Assembly: GCA_963791145.1 (NCBI GenBank)
Contig: CAWBRT010000011.1
Span: 858,341 to 922,340, forward strand
Origin: CAWBRT01 sp963791145
GTDB taxonomy: Bacteria > Acidobacteriota > Terriglobia > Terriglobales > Acidobacteriaceae
Reading direction: 5' to 3'
Length of the DNA stretch: 64,000 nucleotides
The notes beneath the pieces are model-generated. The model made no database searches. It had not been told where the DNA came from and saw nothing but the letters and a program-made list of their open reading frames with translations. Shown here in pieces: positions 45,930 through 55,198 of the stretch (its first letter is position 1; every line of letters starts with the position of its first letter). The position numbers were made by a program, and so were the translations under genes.

Positions 45930-47297
45930 ATGCAGTACGGACCTTATGCGGTGGATTACGAGCAGCGTCCTTACAATCCGGAGCGGATGCGCAACGCAAG
46001 GATAGCCAGAGCGCAGGCTGCGCTCAAAAAGCACGGCCTGGGAGCAGTGATGGTATTCGATTACGACTACCAGCGTTACCTGGGCTATTATTCATCCCAC
46101 CAATACAACCGTCGTCGCCTTGGACACTTCGCTCTCCTGGTGGAGGGTGATGGCTTTCCATACGTTCCCAAGGACCATTTTGGTGGTACATGGGATGAGT
46201 CACGCATGCCCTGGTTCAAGGGCAAGTCGATTCTGGAGACAGCCAGGACATTCGCCATACAGCAGGCTCTGCCCGAGCACCCGGACTATGTGCCCATCCA
46301 GATGGACAAAATGGTTGCCGAAGTCAAAGGCCTGCTGCAGAAGCACGGCAAGGCCGATATGCCCGTAGGCATAGACATCTCCAACTATGACTTAATCAGG
46401 GCATTCGATCGCGCCGGGGTTAAGATTTGCAACGGACTTCTGGCCCTGACCGAAGCAAGCCAGGTTAAGACCGAGGATGAGATTCACTGCCTGCGCATGT
46501 CCGGCGTGATTACGGAAGCCGCCCATTGGGAGGTGTGCAAGGCTTTGCGGCCGGGCTTGACCGAGTTCCAGGTTGCCGGCATTGCCGCCAATGCCCTCTT
46601 CAAGTTAGGAGCTGAAGAGTTGGAAGGGCCCAGCTTCGTGGTTTGCTCCGGCGAAAGGTCGGGCCACGTCGTGCCCAACATGCCCACCGACAGAATCATC
46701 CGGCCGGGCGACTTTGTCGTTATCGATATCAACGGCGTCAGCTTCCAGGGCTACCGGAGCTGCTTCTACCGCACCTACCTGGTAGGTGACAAGCCCACGC
46801 AATTCCAGAAGGACGTTTACAAAGTCTGTCGCGACGGCCTTTACGCCATGACGGAGTGCATCAAGCCCGGCATTACCACCGCGGACATAGCGAGAGAATG
46901 GCAGAAGAAGGGAGACTTCCCGGGCGGCTGGGGACACTCCCCCAAGTGGCCTGAGCCGGGCAGGCGTTTCGCCGGCTCGGTCATGCATTCGATCGGTCTC
47001 CGCTCCGGCGATGGCGGACCTACTGTTGCGGGGTACAGTTCGAATACGGGCTACATGATGCCTCCCGTGACGATCTTGAAGAATATGTGCTTCGCGGTCG
47101 AAGTAGGCTGCTTCACCTGGCTTGGCAACAAATGGGCCAAGGATGGGGTGAAGATCGAGCACTGCGGCGTGGTCACAGACAATGGGTTCGAGGTCTTCTA
47201 CCGTGCGCCGAAACACGACCTGATCGTCTGCGGACTGCCCGGCGAGTATTACTCCGTAGATGAAGTCGGCGCTTCCGTAGCAGCCGGACACGATTAA
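45930..47297 (+). CDS. M24 family (creatinase/prolidase-like) hydrolase
   Basis: A 455-residue pita-bread-fold protein. The N-terminal domain has ALKKHGLGAVMVFDYDYQRY, and the catalytic domain begins near LRMSGVITEAAHWEV (about 188). Residues matching metalloprotease ligands are Asp266 (VVIDING), a His in GSVMHSIGLRSG (about 355), and Glu residues in CFAVEVGCF (about 395) and VKIEHCGVV (about 412). The usual second Asp (SD-x-TRT) is replaced by Cys278 in GYRSCFYRT, much as creatinase loses its metal ligands. His in RSGHVVPNMPTDR aligns with the creatinase catalytic His. It may therefore hydrolyse a C-N bond without metals. Not an ordinary aminopeptidase. Confidence 0.87.
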   Translation: MQYGPYAVDYEQRPYNPERMRNARIARAQAALKKHGLGAVMVFDYDYQRYLGYYSSHQYNRRRLGHFALLVEGDGFPYVPKDHFGGTWDESRMPWFKGKSILETARTFAIQQALPEHPDYVPIQMDKMVAEVKGLLQKHGKADMPVGIDISNYDLIRAFDRAGVKICNGLLALTEASQVKTEDEIHCLRMSGVITEAAHWEVCKALRPGLTEFQVAGIAANALFKLGAEELEGPSFVVCSGERSGHVVPNMPTDRIIRPGDFVVIDINGVSFQGYRSCFYRTYLVGDKPTQFQKDVYKVCRDGLYAMTECIKPGITTADIAREWQKKGDFPGGWGHSPKWPEPGRRFAGSVMHSIGLRSGDGGPTVAGYSSNTGYMMPPVTILKNMCFAVEVGCFTWLGNKWAKDGVKIEHCGVVTDNGFEVFYRAPKHDLIVCGLPGEYYSVDEVGASVAAGHD

Positions 47298-47335
47298 CCG
47301 GTTGCTCGTTTTTTTGCAGCCCGTTTGCAACTCAT

Positions 47336-47370
47336 CAGCCCCTGTGTTAAAGCACCGGGGCTGTTTTTTT
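47336..47370 (+). terminator. Rho-independent terminator of the M24 gene
   Basis: A perfect 7-bp stem (CAGCCCC / GGGGCTG) with a 14-base loop is followed directly by seven T. It lies 38 bp after the M24 stop. This is the clearest intrinsic terminator in the window. Confidence 0.88.
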
Positions 47371-47509
47371 ATCTCAGTGCGGACCGATCGCCGCACTTAA
47401 CAAGCTGCGGTTTTACGGCGAATGAACTACGAAAGAGCATAGCCTTCACATGCCGACGCGGATGTTCATCTGAGCCGGCCGCTGGTGAGGTACAACGAAC
47501 GCCACGGCT

Positions 47510-48325
47510 TCATCCCTTAACCGCCCCCATCGTCAGTCCCTTGACGACGTATTTCTGGAAAATCATGGTCAGGATAATAGCCGGCGCCATGATCGCCACC
47601 GCAGCCGCCATCACCCCGCCCCAATCGACCTCGGCATAGGAAACGAAGTTATACACCGCGATGGGCAGCGTCTTCGTCTTCTCCATACTAAGTACCTGCG
47701 AGAACATGAAGTTGTTCCAGGAAAAGATGAAGGACAGCGTTGTCGCGGTAATGATACCCGGTCCGGACAACGGCAGGATGATTGCCCAGAAGGCATACTG
47801 CCGGGTTGCGCCGTCAACCATCGCCGACTCCTCCATCTCACGCGGAATGGAATTGAAGTAGGCTGACATGATCCACACCACGATGGGCAAGGCGATGAGT
47901 ATGTGACTGAGAACCAGAGCGACGTAGCTGTCCATCAGGTTCAGGCGGGAAAAGATGATGTACCACGGCATGAGAAAGGAGATCCCCGGCATCAGGCGCG
48001 CCAGCAGGATGAACACCGCCAGTTTCTTCTGGGCATAGCGCGAGATGGAATACGCCGCCGGCAGCCCGAGGACGAGCGACAGGCCGACGGCAAGCGAGCC
48101 GACGATGGTCGAGTTCAGAAAATATTTCAGGAAATCCTGCTCGCCAAAGACTTTCGGTAATTGTTGCAGCGTCGGAGAAAAGATGATTTTCGGCGGCCAG
48201 GAAATGATGTCGACCTGCGTCTTGAAGGATGAGGCCAGCATCCAGAGGAATGGAAAAAGGACGACCAGGGCAATCGCGATGACCAGAAAGTAAAAGCAGA
48301 TATTCGTTATGACTTTCTTGTTCAT
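47510..48325 (-). CDS. Sugar ABC transporter permease (MalG type)
   Basis: A 271-residue inner membrane permease with six predicted helices. The ATPase-contacting EAA loop is EMEESAMVDGATRQYAFWAIILPLSGPG at about 165-192, with the conserved E-A/S-A...D-G-A...P pattern. The end KYVVKGLTMGAVKG is typical of MalG/UgpE. GGAGTCCCCG precedes the ATG. It is the last gene of ugpC-SBP-permease-permease on the minus strand and partners the permease at 48354. Confidence 0.93.
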   Translation of the reverse strand: MNKKVITNICFYFLVIAIALVVLFPFLWMLASSFKTQVDIISWPPKIIFSPTLQQLPKVFGEQDFLKYFLNSTIVGSLAVGLSLVLGLPAAYSISRYAQKKLAVFILLARLMPGISFLMPWYIIFSRLNLMDSYVALVLSHILIALPIVVWIMSAYFNSIPREMEESAMVDGATRQYAFWAIILPLSGPGIITATTLSFIFSWNNFMFSQVLSMEKTKTLPIAVYNFVSYAEVDWGGVMAAAVAIMAPAIILTMIFQKYVVKGLTMGAVKG

Positions 48326-48353
48326 CGGGGACTCCAGAAGCGATTCATCCGGA

Positions 48354-49233
48354 TCAAATCTCGGAAGAGCTGCGCAGCTTCATGATTCCGAGGCTGCACA
48401 AAAAAACAACCAGAAAGAGGGCGACGAGAATGACCGAGGATTGCCCCATGCGGAAATATTCGAAGCTGTACTTGAAGCCCATGATATTGAGCGTTTCCGA
48501 GGCATAGCCCGGGCCGCCGCCGGTCATGGCAAAGATGATGTCGAAAGTCTTCAGCGCATCGATGAGCCGAAGAATCACGGCAGTCAGAATGACCGGCATC
48601 ACCATCGGAATAATGACATACCTGAGGATCTGCCATTCGCTTGCGCCATCAACACGCGCCGCCTCGACAGGTTCCTCAGAGAGAGCCGCCAGACCTGCCA
48701 GCACGATCAGCGTAATCATCGGCGTCCACTGCCAGACATCGACGAGAACGAGCGACGGAATGACCGATCCGGCGCTCGGAAATCCAGAGCCCCTGCGGCA
48801 ACCCAAGCGACTTGAGAACAAAATTGGCCAGCCCAATGGTCGGGTCGTAAAAGAGATTGAAAACGATGCCGACAGCGACCGGCGTAGCGACAAGCGGCAT
48901 AAGAAGCAGCAGCTTGGCAATGCTCTTACCGACAAATGCCCGGTGGAGAATGAGCGCGATGGCCACGCCAAGAAAGCTCTCGATCACTACCGCCAAAAAT
49001 GTAAATGTAAACGTTCTGCCGACAGCCAGCCGAAACCGCGGCTCAACAAGCACCCGCAGGTAACTATCGATGCCGTTAAAAGACAACGGCATTCCAGACG
49101 TGAGATTCCAGTTAGTAAAACTCAGGAACAATGTGTAAAGAACGGGAAAGATCATCAGCAAGGCGACGAAAATGATTGCCGGAAGCGGGAACAGTATCCG
49201 CAGGTTCCGTTCTGCAGAGCTCGACCGAATCAT
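48354..49233 (-). CDS. Sugar ABC transporter permease (MalF type, one frameshift)
   Basis: Partner permease of about 292 residues. The N-terminal half reads LFPLPAIIFVALLMIFPVLY and SFTNWNLTSGMPLSFNGIDSY, then RAFVGKSIAKLLLLMPLVATP. A one-base change near 48778, between LWIS and SAGSVIPSLVLVDVWQW, shifts the frame. The second half has the EAA loop EEPVEAARVDGASEWQILRYVIIPM and GGPGYASETLNIMGFKYSF. Start ATG behind AGGGGCGCCTT. 28 bp to the next permease. Assignment to the MalF/UgpA family is secure; the substrate depends on the binding protein. Confidence 0.9.
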
Positions 49234-49365
49234 AAGGCGCCCCTGATTTCAAACATCCCGGACGAAAGAATCATTCAATGAATACCGGCCACCGGTTAAA
49301 CGCCAACCGGGTGGCCGGAATTCCATTGCCAAGCAAAATCAGTCACGATATATCCTGCCAAGCCG

Positions 49366-50620
49366 CTACTTGCCGAATTCTCCGGATTCCTTAAGGATTT
49401 CGTTCACCTTGGCGGCTTTTTCTTTCGCCATCTTTTCAAGATTCGGCGACGCGCCCTTGGTATTGATCGATTCGATAATCAGTTCGCCGATCAGATCACG
49501 CGCTTCACCGACTGCACTCATGTACGGGCGATCCAGCGGATTGCCGTACTTGGCGGCATAGGCGCGTGTCTCGACGAGTCCCCGATTGACCTTGGCCAAT
49601 ACCGCCTTGTCTTCCCAAACGGAGGAGCGCGCCATGGTGATGTTGGCAAGCATCCCCTTGGTAGCCAGTTCCTTGCTCGTCGCCCACTCCAGGAAACGCC
49701 TTGCCTGATCCTTGTTCTTCGATTGGCTGGCGATCGCCATACCCCACGAGACCACGATAAACGGCGAGTTCATCTTCGGACCGGCCGGGAAAGTTGGCAA
49801 TGCCGACATTGCCGGCTGCGACTTGCGTCTTGGCCGGGTCGACGATCTCACCGTAGAACACGGAAGCATCAGTCCACATTGCGATCTTGCCGGCCTGGAA
49901 CAGCGGCATGATGTTTTCCCACGACATCGACGTCACGCCTTTAGGACCGTAGTTGCCCAGCAGCTTGCCGTAGAAGCGGATGGCGTCAACCGCGGGCTTG
50001 GAATCGAAGACAGCAACACCCTTGTTAAGATAAAGTCCGCCGTAGTTGTAGATGTAGCTGGACGACTGGGTCACCGCGGCTGCGCCCTTCCCGCGCGAGG
50101 CAATTCCTGCAACGCTCTCCGAATTGAGTTTCCTGGCAGCGGCTTCAAGTTCGGTAAAGTTCGCGGGAACCTTGAGGCCGGCTTTCTGGAAAAGATCTTT
50201 CCGGTAATAAAGCACCTGCCATTCCGTCACCAGCGGAACAATGTAGGTTTTGGACGCGAAGGTAGCGACGCTCATGACATTCTTCGGATAATCGGCGAAG
50301 CTCATGGAGAGCGGCTCGTACCAGCCGTTCTTTTAGAACAGCTTCCCTTCCTGCAGCGGACGCGTCATGAACACGTCGACCGATGAAGAGCGGGTGGCAA
50401 ACTCGGTCGTCAGTTTGGTGGTGAGCTGCGCTTCCTGCAATTGCTCGATCCTGACCCGGATGCCGGTAGATTTTTCAAACTCGGGGATAGCGCTCTTCAG
50501 CAGATCGCCATAAGGATGGTTAGCCAGCAGGACGCGAATCTCCTTGGCCTGAGCCAGAGCGCCCGTAGACAGGCAGAGCAAAAACAGAAAAACCAGTGTT
50601 GAAACCAGTATCTTTTTCAT
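49366..50620 (-). CDS. ABC transporter extracellular sugar-binding protein (in-frame stop and one frameshift)
   Basis: Family 1 solute-binding protein of about 417 residues. Signal peptide MKKILVSTLVFLFLLCLSTGALAQA is followed by EIRVLLANHPYGDLL, EFEKSTGIRVRIEQLQEAQL and SSSVDVFMTRPLQEGKLF. At 50333-50335 a TAA interrupts the frame, yet the same frame continues KNGWYEPLSMSFADYPKNV and YIVPLVTEWQVLYYRKDLF, so one base (perhaps TTA to TAA) makes the stop. A shift near 49790 precedes SPFIVVSWGMAIASQSKNKDQARRFLEWA and the C-terminus. The changes are either errors or a young loss of function. A sugar or sugar-acid ligand is suggested by the dehydratase and aldolase genes beyond the ATPase. Confidence 0.85.
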
Positions 50621-50749
50621 TCATTCCTCCATGTATCGATGAAATACATACCGGAAATATCTGCCGATTGCAGGCAAAGACTTGTCCGGACAACCTGTTC
50701 CGGGCACCGCTAAGAACCTTTTCCGGCTGAAACTACTGCCTTCTCGAGC

Positions 50750-51853
50750 CTAAACGACGGCTAACATGGTCTCCTTGTCAAAAACATGACTCTTCAGCAT
50801 CTTCAGGTCCAGTTGCAGAGTCTGCCCTACACTCACTGGCTGTTCGGGAACCTCCATCCGGGCAACCAGCGAATGTGAGCCGCAAGCAAGATGGACAAAA
50901 ATCTCCGATCCCAGGGTTTCAACAACTTCTGCCCGCGCTGTCATGGTTCTTTCTTCGCCGGCATCCGTTGCGGAATCGTGCAAAGCCATATCCTCGGGGC
51001 GTATTCCAAAAAGAACCTGTTTACCGGCGTAAGACTCAAGGCGGGAGCAAAATGTTTCAGGCACTCTGAGCCGGAAGCTGCCGGCATCAACCATCAGCGC
51101 GCCCTCTTGCGCAACCAGTGTCGCATCGATGAAATTCATCGCCGGCGAACCTATGAAACCTGCGACAAAACGGTTGGCCGGCTGCGAGTAAACCTCCATC
51201 GGGGCGCCGCTTTGCTGCAGGACGCCTTTGTTCATGATGAAGATCCGATCGGCCATTGTCATCGCCTCAACCTGATCGTGAGTCACATAGATGATCGTGG
51301 TGCCGAGCCGCCTGTGCAGTTTGCTGATTTCGGCCCGCATCGCTACTCGCAGCTTGGCATCGAGATTGGAGAGCGGTTCGTCGAAAAGGAACACCTTGGG
51401 TTTGCGGACGATGGCTCGCCCAACCGCGACGCGCTGCCGCTGCCCGCCGGAAAGCTCCTTGGGTTTCCTGTCCAGCAACTCGTGGATATTAAGGATGTCC
51501 GCAGCCTCCTGCACCCGCGAATCGATCTCCTTCTCGGTAAATTTACGGATCTTGAGTCCAAAACCCATGTTTTCCCGGACATTCATGTGCGGGTAAAGCG
51601 CATAGTTCTGAAAGACCATGGCGATATCACGATCCTTGGGCGCCAGTTCGTTGACCCGTGTATCGCCGATGTAAATCTCGCCCGAAGTCGCCGTTTCAAG
51701 ACCGGCAACCATGCGCAAAGCCGTTGTTTTTCCGCAGCCAGATGGGCCAACCAGAACGGCGAATTCCTTGTCCTGAATCGCGATCGACAGATTCTCGACC
51801 GCCGTCACCGAGCCGAACCGTTTAACAACGTCCTTCAGGATCACGCTGGACAT
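50750..51853 (-). CDS. Sugar ABC transporter ATPase (UgpC/MsmK type)
   Basis: A 367-residue ATPase: Walker A GPSGCGKTTALRMVAGLE at about 37-54, Q-loop FQNYALYPHMNVRENM, signature LSGGQRQRVAVGRAIV at about 134, Walker B VFLFDEPLSNLDA at about 155, H-loop IIYVTHDQVEAM. The last ~130 residues form the TOBE/OB regulatory domain with LFGIRPEDM. It is first in the operon, 129 bp before the binding protein. Such ATPases can serve several sugar importers, so it may be shared. Confidence 0.94.
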   Translation of the reverse strand: MSSVILKDVVKRFGSVTAVENLSIAIQDKEFAVLVGPSGCGKTTALRMVAGLETATSGEIYIGDTRVNELAPKDRDIAMVFQNYALYPHMNVRENMGFGLKIRKFTEKEIDSRVQEAADILNIHELLDRKPKELSGGQRQRVAVGRAIVRKPKVFLFDEPLSNLDAKLRVAMRAEISKLHRRLGTTIIYVTHDQVEAMTMADRIFIMNKGVLQQSGAPMEVYSQPANRFVAGFIGSPAMNFIDATLVAQEGALMVDAGSFRLRVPETFCSRLESYAGKQVLFGIRPEDMALHDSATDAGEERTMTARAEVVETLGSEIFVHLACGSHSLVARMEVPEQPVSVGQTLQLDLKMLKSHVFDKETMLAVV

Positions 51854-52422
51854 CAGTCCAAACCTTTCAGGTAAAACGAGCAGAAGAGAATTCGAGAATC
51901 CAATTTTGATCTTCGCTTTGAATCCATTTCAGATGTTCATCGCCCGGAATTCATGGCGATTCCGTTCAGCCGCCCCATTAAGCGGCTTTGACTTTCGAGC
52001 CGATGTTCATGTCTTGGTGATTATGATATAGCCGCCTCAATAACATACCGCTCGGCGATGCCTAAGGCAACCCGGCAGCAGAGGATATCTCTATCGCACG
52101 CGGCTTCGCTTGATATAGCCCCGGTAATCCCTACGCTGGTTACCGCGGCGAAGCGTCCCTCAAATCCGCCACGTCCGGAACGGCCTTCTGGACCGCAATA
52201 CTCGCATTCCGCAAGCGCCCTGAACGCAAGTTCCAGCGTCGCTTTTCAGGGAAAGATTATAGAATTTGACGATCGCTTGAGGGAGGATATGGCCGCTATT
52301 GGAGCCATGGCGATCGCGCGCGAGCGAGGCATCTTTCCATGATTAGAACGTGCATCCGCTTCTAAGGCACAGCAAGGCAGATGAGCGATGACCTGAGCGT
52401 AAGAGTACGCTCCGAGGCGCAG
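51854..52422. other. Intergenic stretch, no assigned gene
   Basis: About 570 bp upstream of the ABC operon and downstream of the dehydratase. A plus-strand frame at 52058-52342 and a minus-strand frame opposite it both have a mildly protein-like look, but neither has a ribosome site or a recognisable family. The ABC operon promoter is expected near 51860-51950. Confidence 0.35.
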
Positions 52423-53571
52423 TCAGTCATTCGACTTTCTCTTCTCCCAGCCCTGCCGGAACAATGGCAGCCAGTTTCCCACGCGATACGGGTGTCTGGA
52501 AATTTCTTCGAAGTTCAAGTCGGTGCCCAACCCAGGTGATTCCGGAGGCTGGATGAAGCCGTTCTCCACCCGCATGGGATTGGTCAATAGCCGACCTTCC
52601 CAGGACTCATTAAACTCGTCGAAAATCTCGTGGATATAGAAGTTCGGCGTAGCCATATTGAGATGAGCGCAAACGATGGAGCAAATGGGACCTTGAGCGC
52701 TGTGTGGCGCTATGACTCCATTGGCGGCGTGCACCATGCCGGCAATTTGTTTGGCCGCGGAAAGACCCAGGAACTGCGGCTCGAGTTGAATAATGTGAAC
52801 AGCGTCGTGGCTCAGCAGCTCCAAGAACTGTTCCCGGCAGTAATAGTCCTCGCCACAAGCTATCGGAACAGGGCTGCGTTTGGCGACCTCTACGATGGAG
52901 GATATTCTCTGCGGAGGCACCGGGGCTTCAAACCATGCGGGCCGATAGCAAGCCATTGCCTCGGCAAACTGTAATGCAGTGTGGACACTGAAGCGATTAT
53001 GACCCTCCACCATGATGTCGACGGTAGCCCCGACGGCCTCGCGTACGGCCTTGATGATCTCGATCGCTAAATCGAAATCGGCCAGCTCGACGGTACGCCA
53101 GGCGTTGCCGAATGGGTCGAACTTAAGAGCCGTGTATCCTTTCGCCTTCACCAGCTTGGCTTTCTCGTAGTAGCTTTCCGGCGTACGAGGCCCACGATAC
53201 CAGCCGTTGGCGTATGCCCTCAACTTCTCATGGTTGCGCCCGCCAATCAGCTTGTATAGCGGTTTGCCACAAACTTTCCCGACGATGTCCCAGCATGCCG
53301 TTTCGACAGCGGCCAGCGCCGAGCCCTGTATCTGGCCGCCGTCGGAGTAAACATCGCGGAACAATTTCAACGTCAACGTTTCGGTATCAAACGGGTCGTG
53401 ACCGATGACCAAATGGCTGAGCTCATGAACGGCTGCCTCTACGGTCTTAGCAAAACCATTCAGCGTTCCTTCGCCGATGCCATGAACGCCTTCATCGGTG
53501 TTCACCTTCACAAACAGCCAGTTCTTCCACGGATTGCCGGCGATGAACGTGTCAATGCTCGTGATTTTCAT
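52423..53571 (-). CDS. Mandelate racemase/muconate lactonizing family dehydratase (galactonate/gluconate dehydratase-like)
   Basis: A 382-residue enolase-superfamily enzyme, probably dehydrating a sugar acid to a 2-keto-3-deoxy acid. The capping domain has GEGTLNGFAKTVEAAV, and the barrel has ALKFDPFG (about 148-155), the metal ligands in DIMVEGHN (about 195), FEAPVPPQ (about 219) and CGEDYY (about 243), and the general base region APHSAQGP (about 293). The set is complete. GGGGAAGAG precedes the ATG. It is divergent from KDPG/KHG aldolase at 53756, which would cleave the phosphorylated product; the needed KDG kinase is not in the window. Exact sugar acid unknown. Confidence 0.88.
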   Translation of the reverse strand: MKITSIDTFIAGNPWKNWLFVKVNTDEGVHGIGEGTLNGFAKTVEAAVHELSHLVIGHDPFDTETLTLKLFRDVYSDGGQIQGSALAAVETACWDIVGKVCGKPLYKLIGGRNHEKLRAYANGWYRGPRTPESYYEKAKLVKAKGYTALKFDPFGNAWRTVELADFDLAIEIIKAVREAVGATVDIMVEGHNRFSVHTALQFAEAMACYRPAWFEAPVPPQRISSIVEVAKRSPVPIACGEDYYCREQFLELLSHDAVHIIQLEPQFLGLSAAKQIAGMVHAANGVIAPHSAQGPICSIVCAHLNMATPNFYIHEIFDEFNESWEGRLLTNPMRVENGFIQPPESPGLGTDLNFEEISRHPYRVGNWLPLFRQGWEKRKSND

Positions 53572-53755
53572 TTACTCTTCCCCTAAGGGACGTCAGTCCG
53601 CTAAGTTCAGGCGAGGTCGTGGCCGCAGTCTTCCGCACAATAAGTTGAATGCCCCGTCGTATGTTTCGATGTCACGGTAAAATGCAGCATAGCACGGGGC
53701 GGCTGTTTCTTCTGCGAATCAGTCTTTGCTACTCGTAATCAGGGAGGAATGAGTG

Positions 53756-54406
53756 ATGCTTGCCGAAGGGGTCATAAACACGATTCTCGAAACCGGCGTG
53801 ATCGCAATCCTGCGCGGAGTTGCCCGCGACCCGCTGATGGAGACGGTAGCGGCTCTTCACGCCGGCGGAATCAGGGCGCTCGAAGTGACGTTCAACACGG
53901 CGGGCGCCTGCGAAATGATCCGGCAGATCGCGCGGGAATACAACAGCGAACTACATGTCGGCGCAGGAACGGTCCTCAACGCGGAAGCCGCCGTGCAAGC
54001 TATCGACAGCGGCGCCGAGTTTGTCGTGTCGCCTAACACCGACCCGGAAGTAATCACCGCCGTTAAAAAGCATGGAAAGATCATGATTCCAGGAGCATTT
54101 ACTGCGACGGAAATTTTGCGCTGCGAGGCTTATGGCGCGGATATGATCAAAGTGTTTCCCGTTTCGTCCGTCGGTCCCCAATACATTAAGGACCTCAAAG
54201 GCCCTTACAACTCTCTCAGGCTTGTGCCGGTTGGTGGAGTGGATTTGAGTAATGCCGGCGCCTTCATAAAAGCTGGGGCTGATGCCATCGGAGTTGGAGG
54301 CAGCCTGGTTCGCGCCGACCTCATTTCCCTTAAAGATTTCCGCGGGCTTACAACCCTGGCCGGCAAGTTCTTGCAAGCTGTCGAGCAAGCGAAGAACCGC
54401 GCTTGA
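53756..54406 (+). CDS. eda: KDPG/KHG aldolase
   Basis: A 216-residue class I aldolase cleaving 2-keto-3-deoxy-6-phosphogluconate to pyruvate and glyceraldehyde 3-phosphate, or 4-hydroxy-2-oxoglutarate. Typical landmarks are GVIAILRGV (with the phosphate/substrate Arg at about 20), IRALEVTFNT (catalytic Glu about 42), GAGTVLN at about 70, FVVSPNTD at about 90, and the Schiff-base Lys in DMIKVFPVSSVGP at about 130. GGGAGG lies eight bases before the ATG; an in-frame GTG one codon earlier is also possible. It is divergent from the sugar-acid dehydratase and completes the route from sugar acids to pyruvate. Confidence 0.94.
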   Translation: MLAEGVINTILETGVIAILRGVARDPLMETVAALHAGGIRALEVTFNTAGACEMIRQIAREYNSELHVGAGTVLNAEAAVQAIDSGAEFVVSPNTDPEVITAVKKHGKIMIPGAFTATEILRCEAYGADMIKVFPVSSVGPQYIKDLKGPYNSLRLVPVGGVDLSNAGAFIKAGADAIGVGGSLVRADLISLKDFRGLTTLAGKFLQAVEQAKNRA

Positions 54407-54522
54407 ACCGGCTATTTTGCCAGGCGCGTATCAATGTGCAACGCGCAGCGAAGCGGCGAGCGGCGGGAACTCAGGGTGTGCACTAACGGTCCACAGAGAC
54501 GGCCCGTCGGCATCAATTCCGC

Positions 54523-55164
54523 CTACTCGGTACCCGTGGTAATTATCTCCTGAATATTGCCGATGCAGATTTGCGACCAATTCTCGTATTTGTCGCGGTC
54601 CTTCAACAGTTTATCCATCGAACAGAATTGTGCTTCGTTGATTGACTTCTCTTTCGCTTTGACCTGACGCTCCCGAAGTTTAAAGACGTGCACTATTCCA
54701 AGGTGAACTTTGCCGACATCATTCGTATCATCGTTGATCAGGCCGACGATCCGATCATCGTGGTCACAGGAGAGCTCGACTTCTTCAGCAATCTCCCGCC
54801 GCATAGCCTCTATATAGGGCAGGCTGAACAAACTGGAATCGTTTATCGAGATGTGGCCGCCAACTCCGATGGAATAGCTGCCCAACAGTCTTGCCTCATT
54901 TAACAATTTGCCGCGGCGGTACGAGAATACATCGGCGAGATGAGCCAAAATCACGTATGGAATAATTTGCTTGTAAGCCGGATCGGTCTCTACGTCCGCC
55001 CGTCTCCTGAACTCTGCTTCGCCAAGCATGCTCATCAGATCGCCGAATTTTTTCCGGTCTAAAGAGAGCCCTTGAAAATATCCGATCCGCCACAAACTGG
55101 CTGCTTTCAGAACAAGCACATACTCCTCGGCGCTCGACTTAACAATTGTCATCCTGATTTCCAT
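54523..55164 (-). CDS. NUDIX-fold hydrolase, predicted phosphoesterase type
   Basis: A 213-residue protein of the MutT-like predicted phosphoesterase group. The motif GVGGHISINDSSLF ... AMRREIAEEVEL (about 103-132) fits a NUDIX box with the REIAEEV core, though spacing before the core is longer than the classical box. Upstream GDLMSMLGEAEFRRRADVET and IPYVILAHLADVFSYRRGKLL are typical of this group. Two starts are possible (ATG 55164 or 55152). It lies ~35 bp downstream of pyrD on the same strand. Substrate unknown. Confidence 0.78.
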   Translation of the reverse strand: MEIRMTIVKSSAEEYVLVLKAASLWRIGYFQGLSLDRKKFGDLMSMLGEAEFRRRADVETDPAYKQIIPYVILAHLADVFSYRRGKLLNEARLLGSYSIGVGGHISINDSSLFSLPYIEAMRREIAEEVELSCDHDDRIVGLINDDTNDVGKVHLGIVHVFKLRERQVKAKEKSINEAQFCSMDKLLKDRDKYENWSQICIGNIQEIITTGTE

Positions 55165-55198
55165 CCATTAATAAGGTTCGCGATCCCGATACCCGCCG

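Noticed and set aside
50333..50335. Programmed stop-codon readthrough
   Set aside because: The codon is TAA, no recoding structure was seen, and other genes nearby carry obvious sequence-level interruptions.
52058..52342. Small plus-strand gene upstream of the dehydratase
   Set aside because: No ribosome site, no recognisable family, and the opposite strand looks equally protein-like; left as unassigned intergenic DNA.
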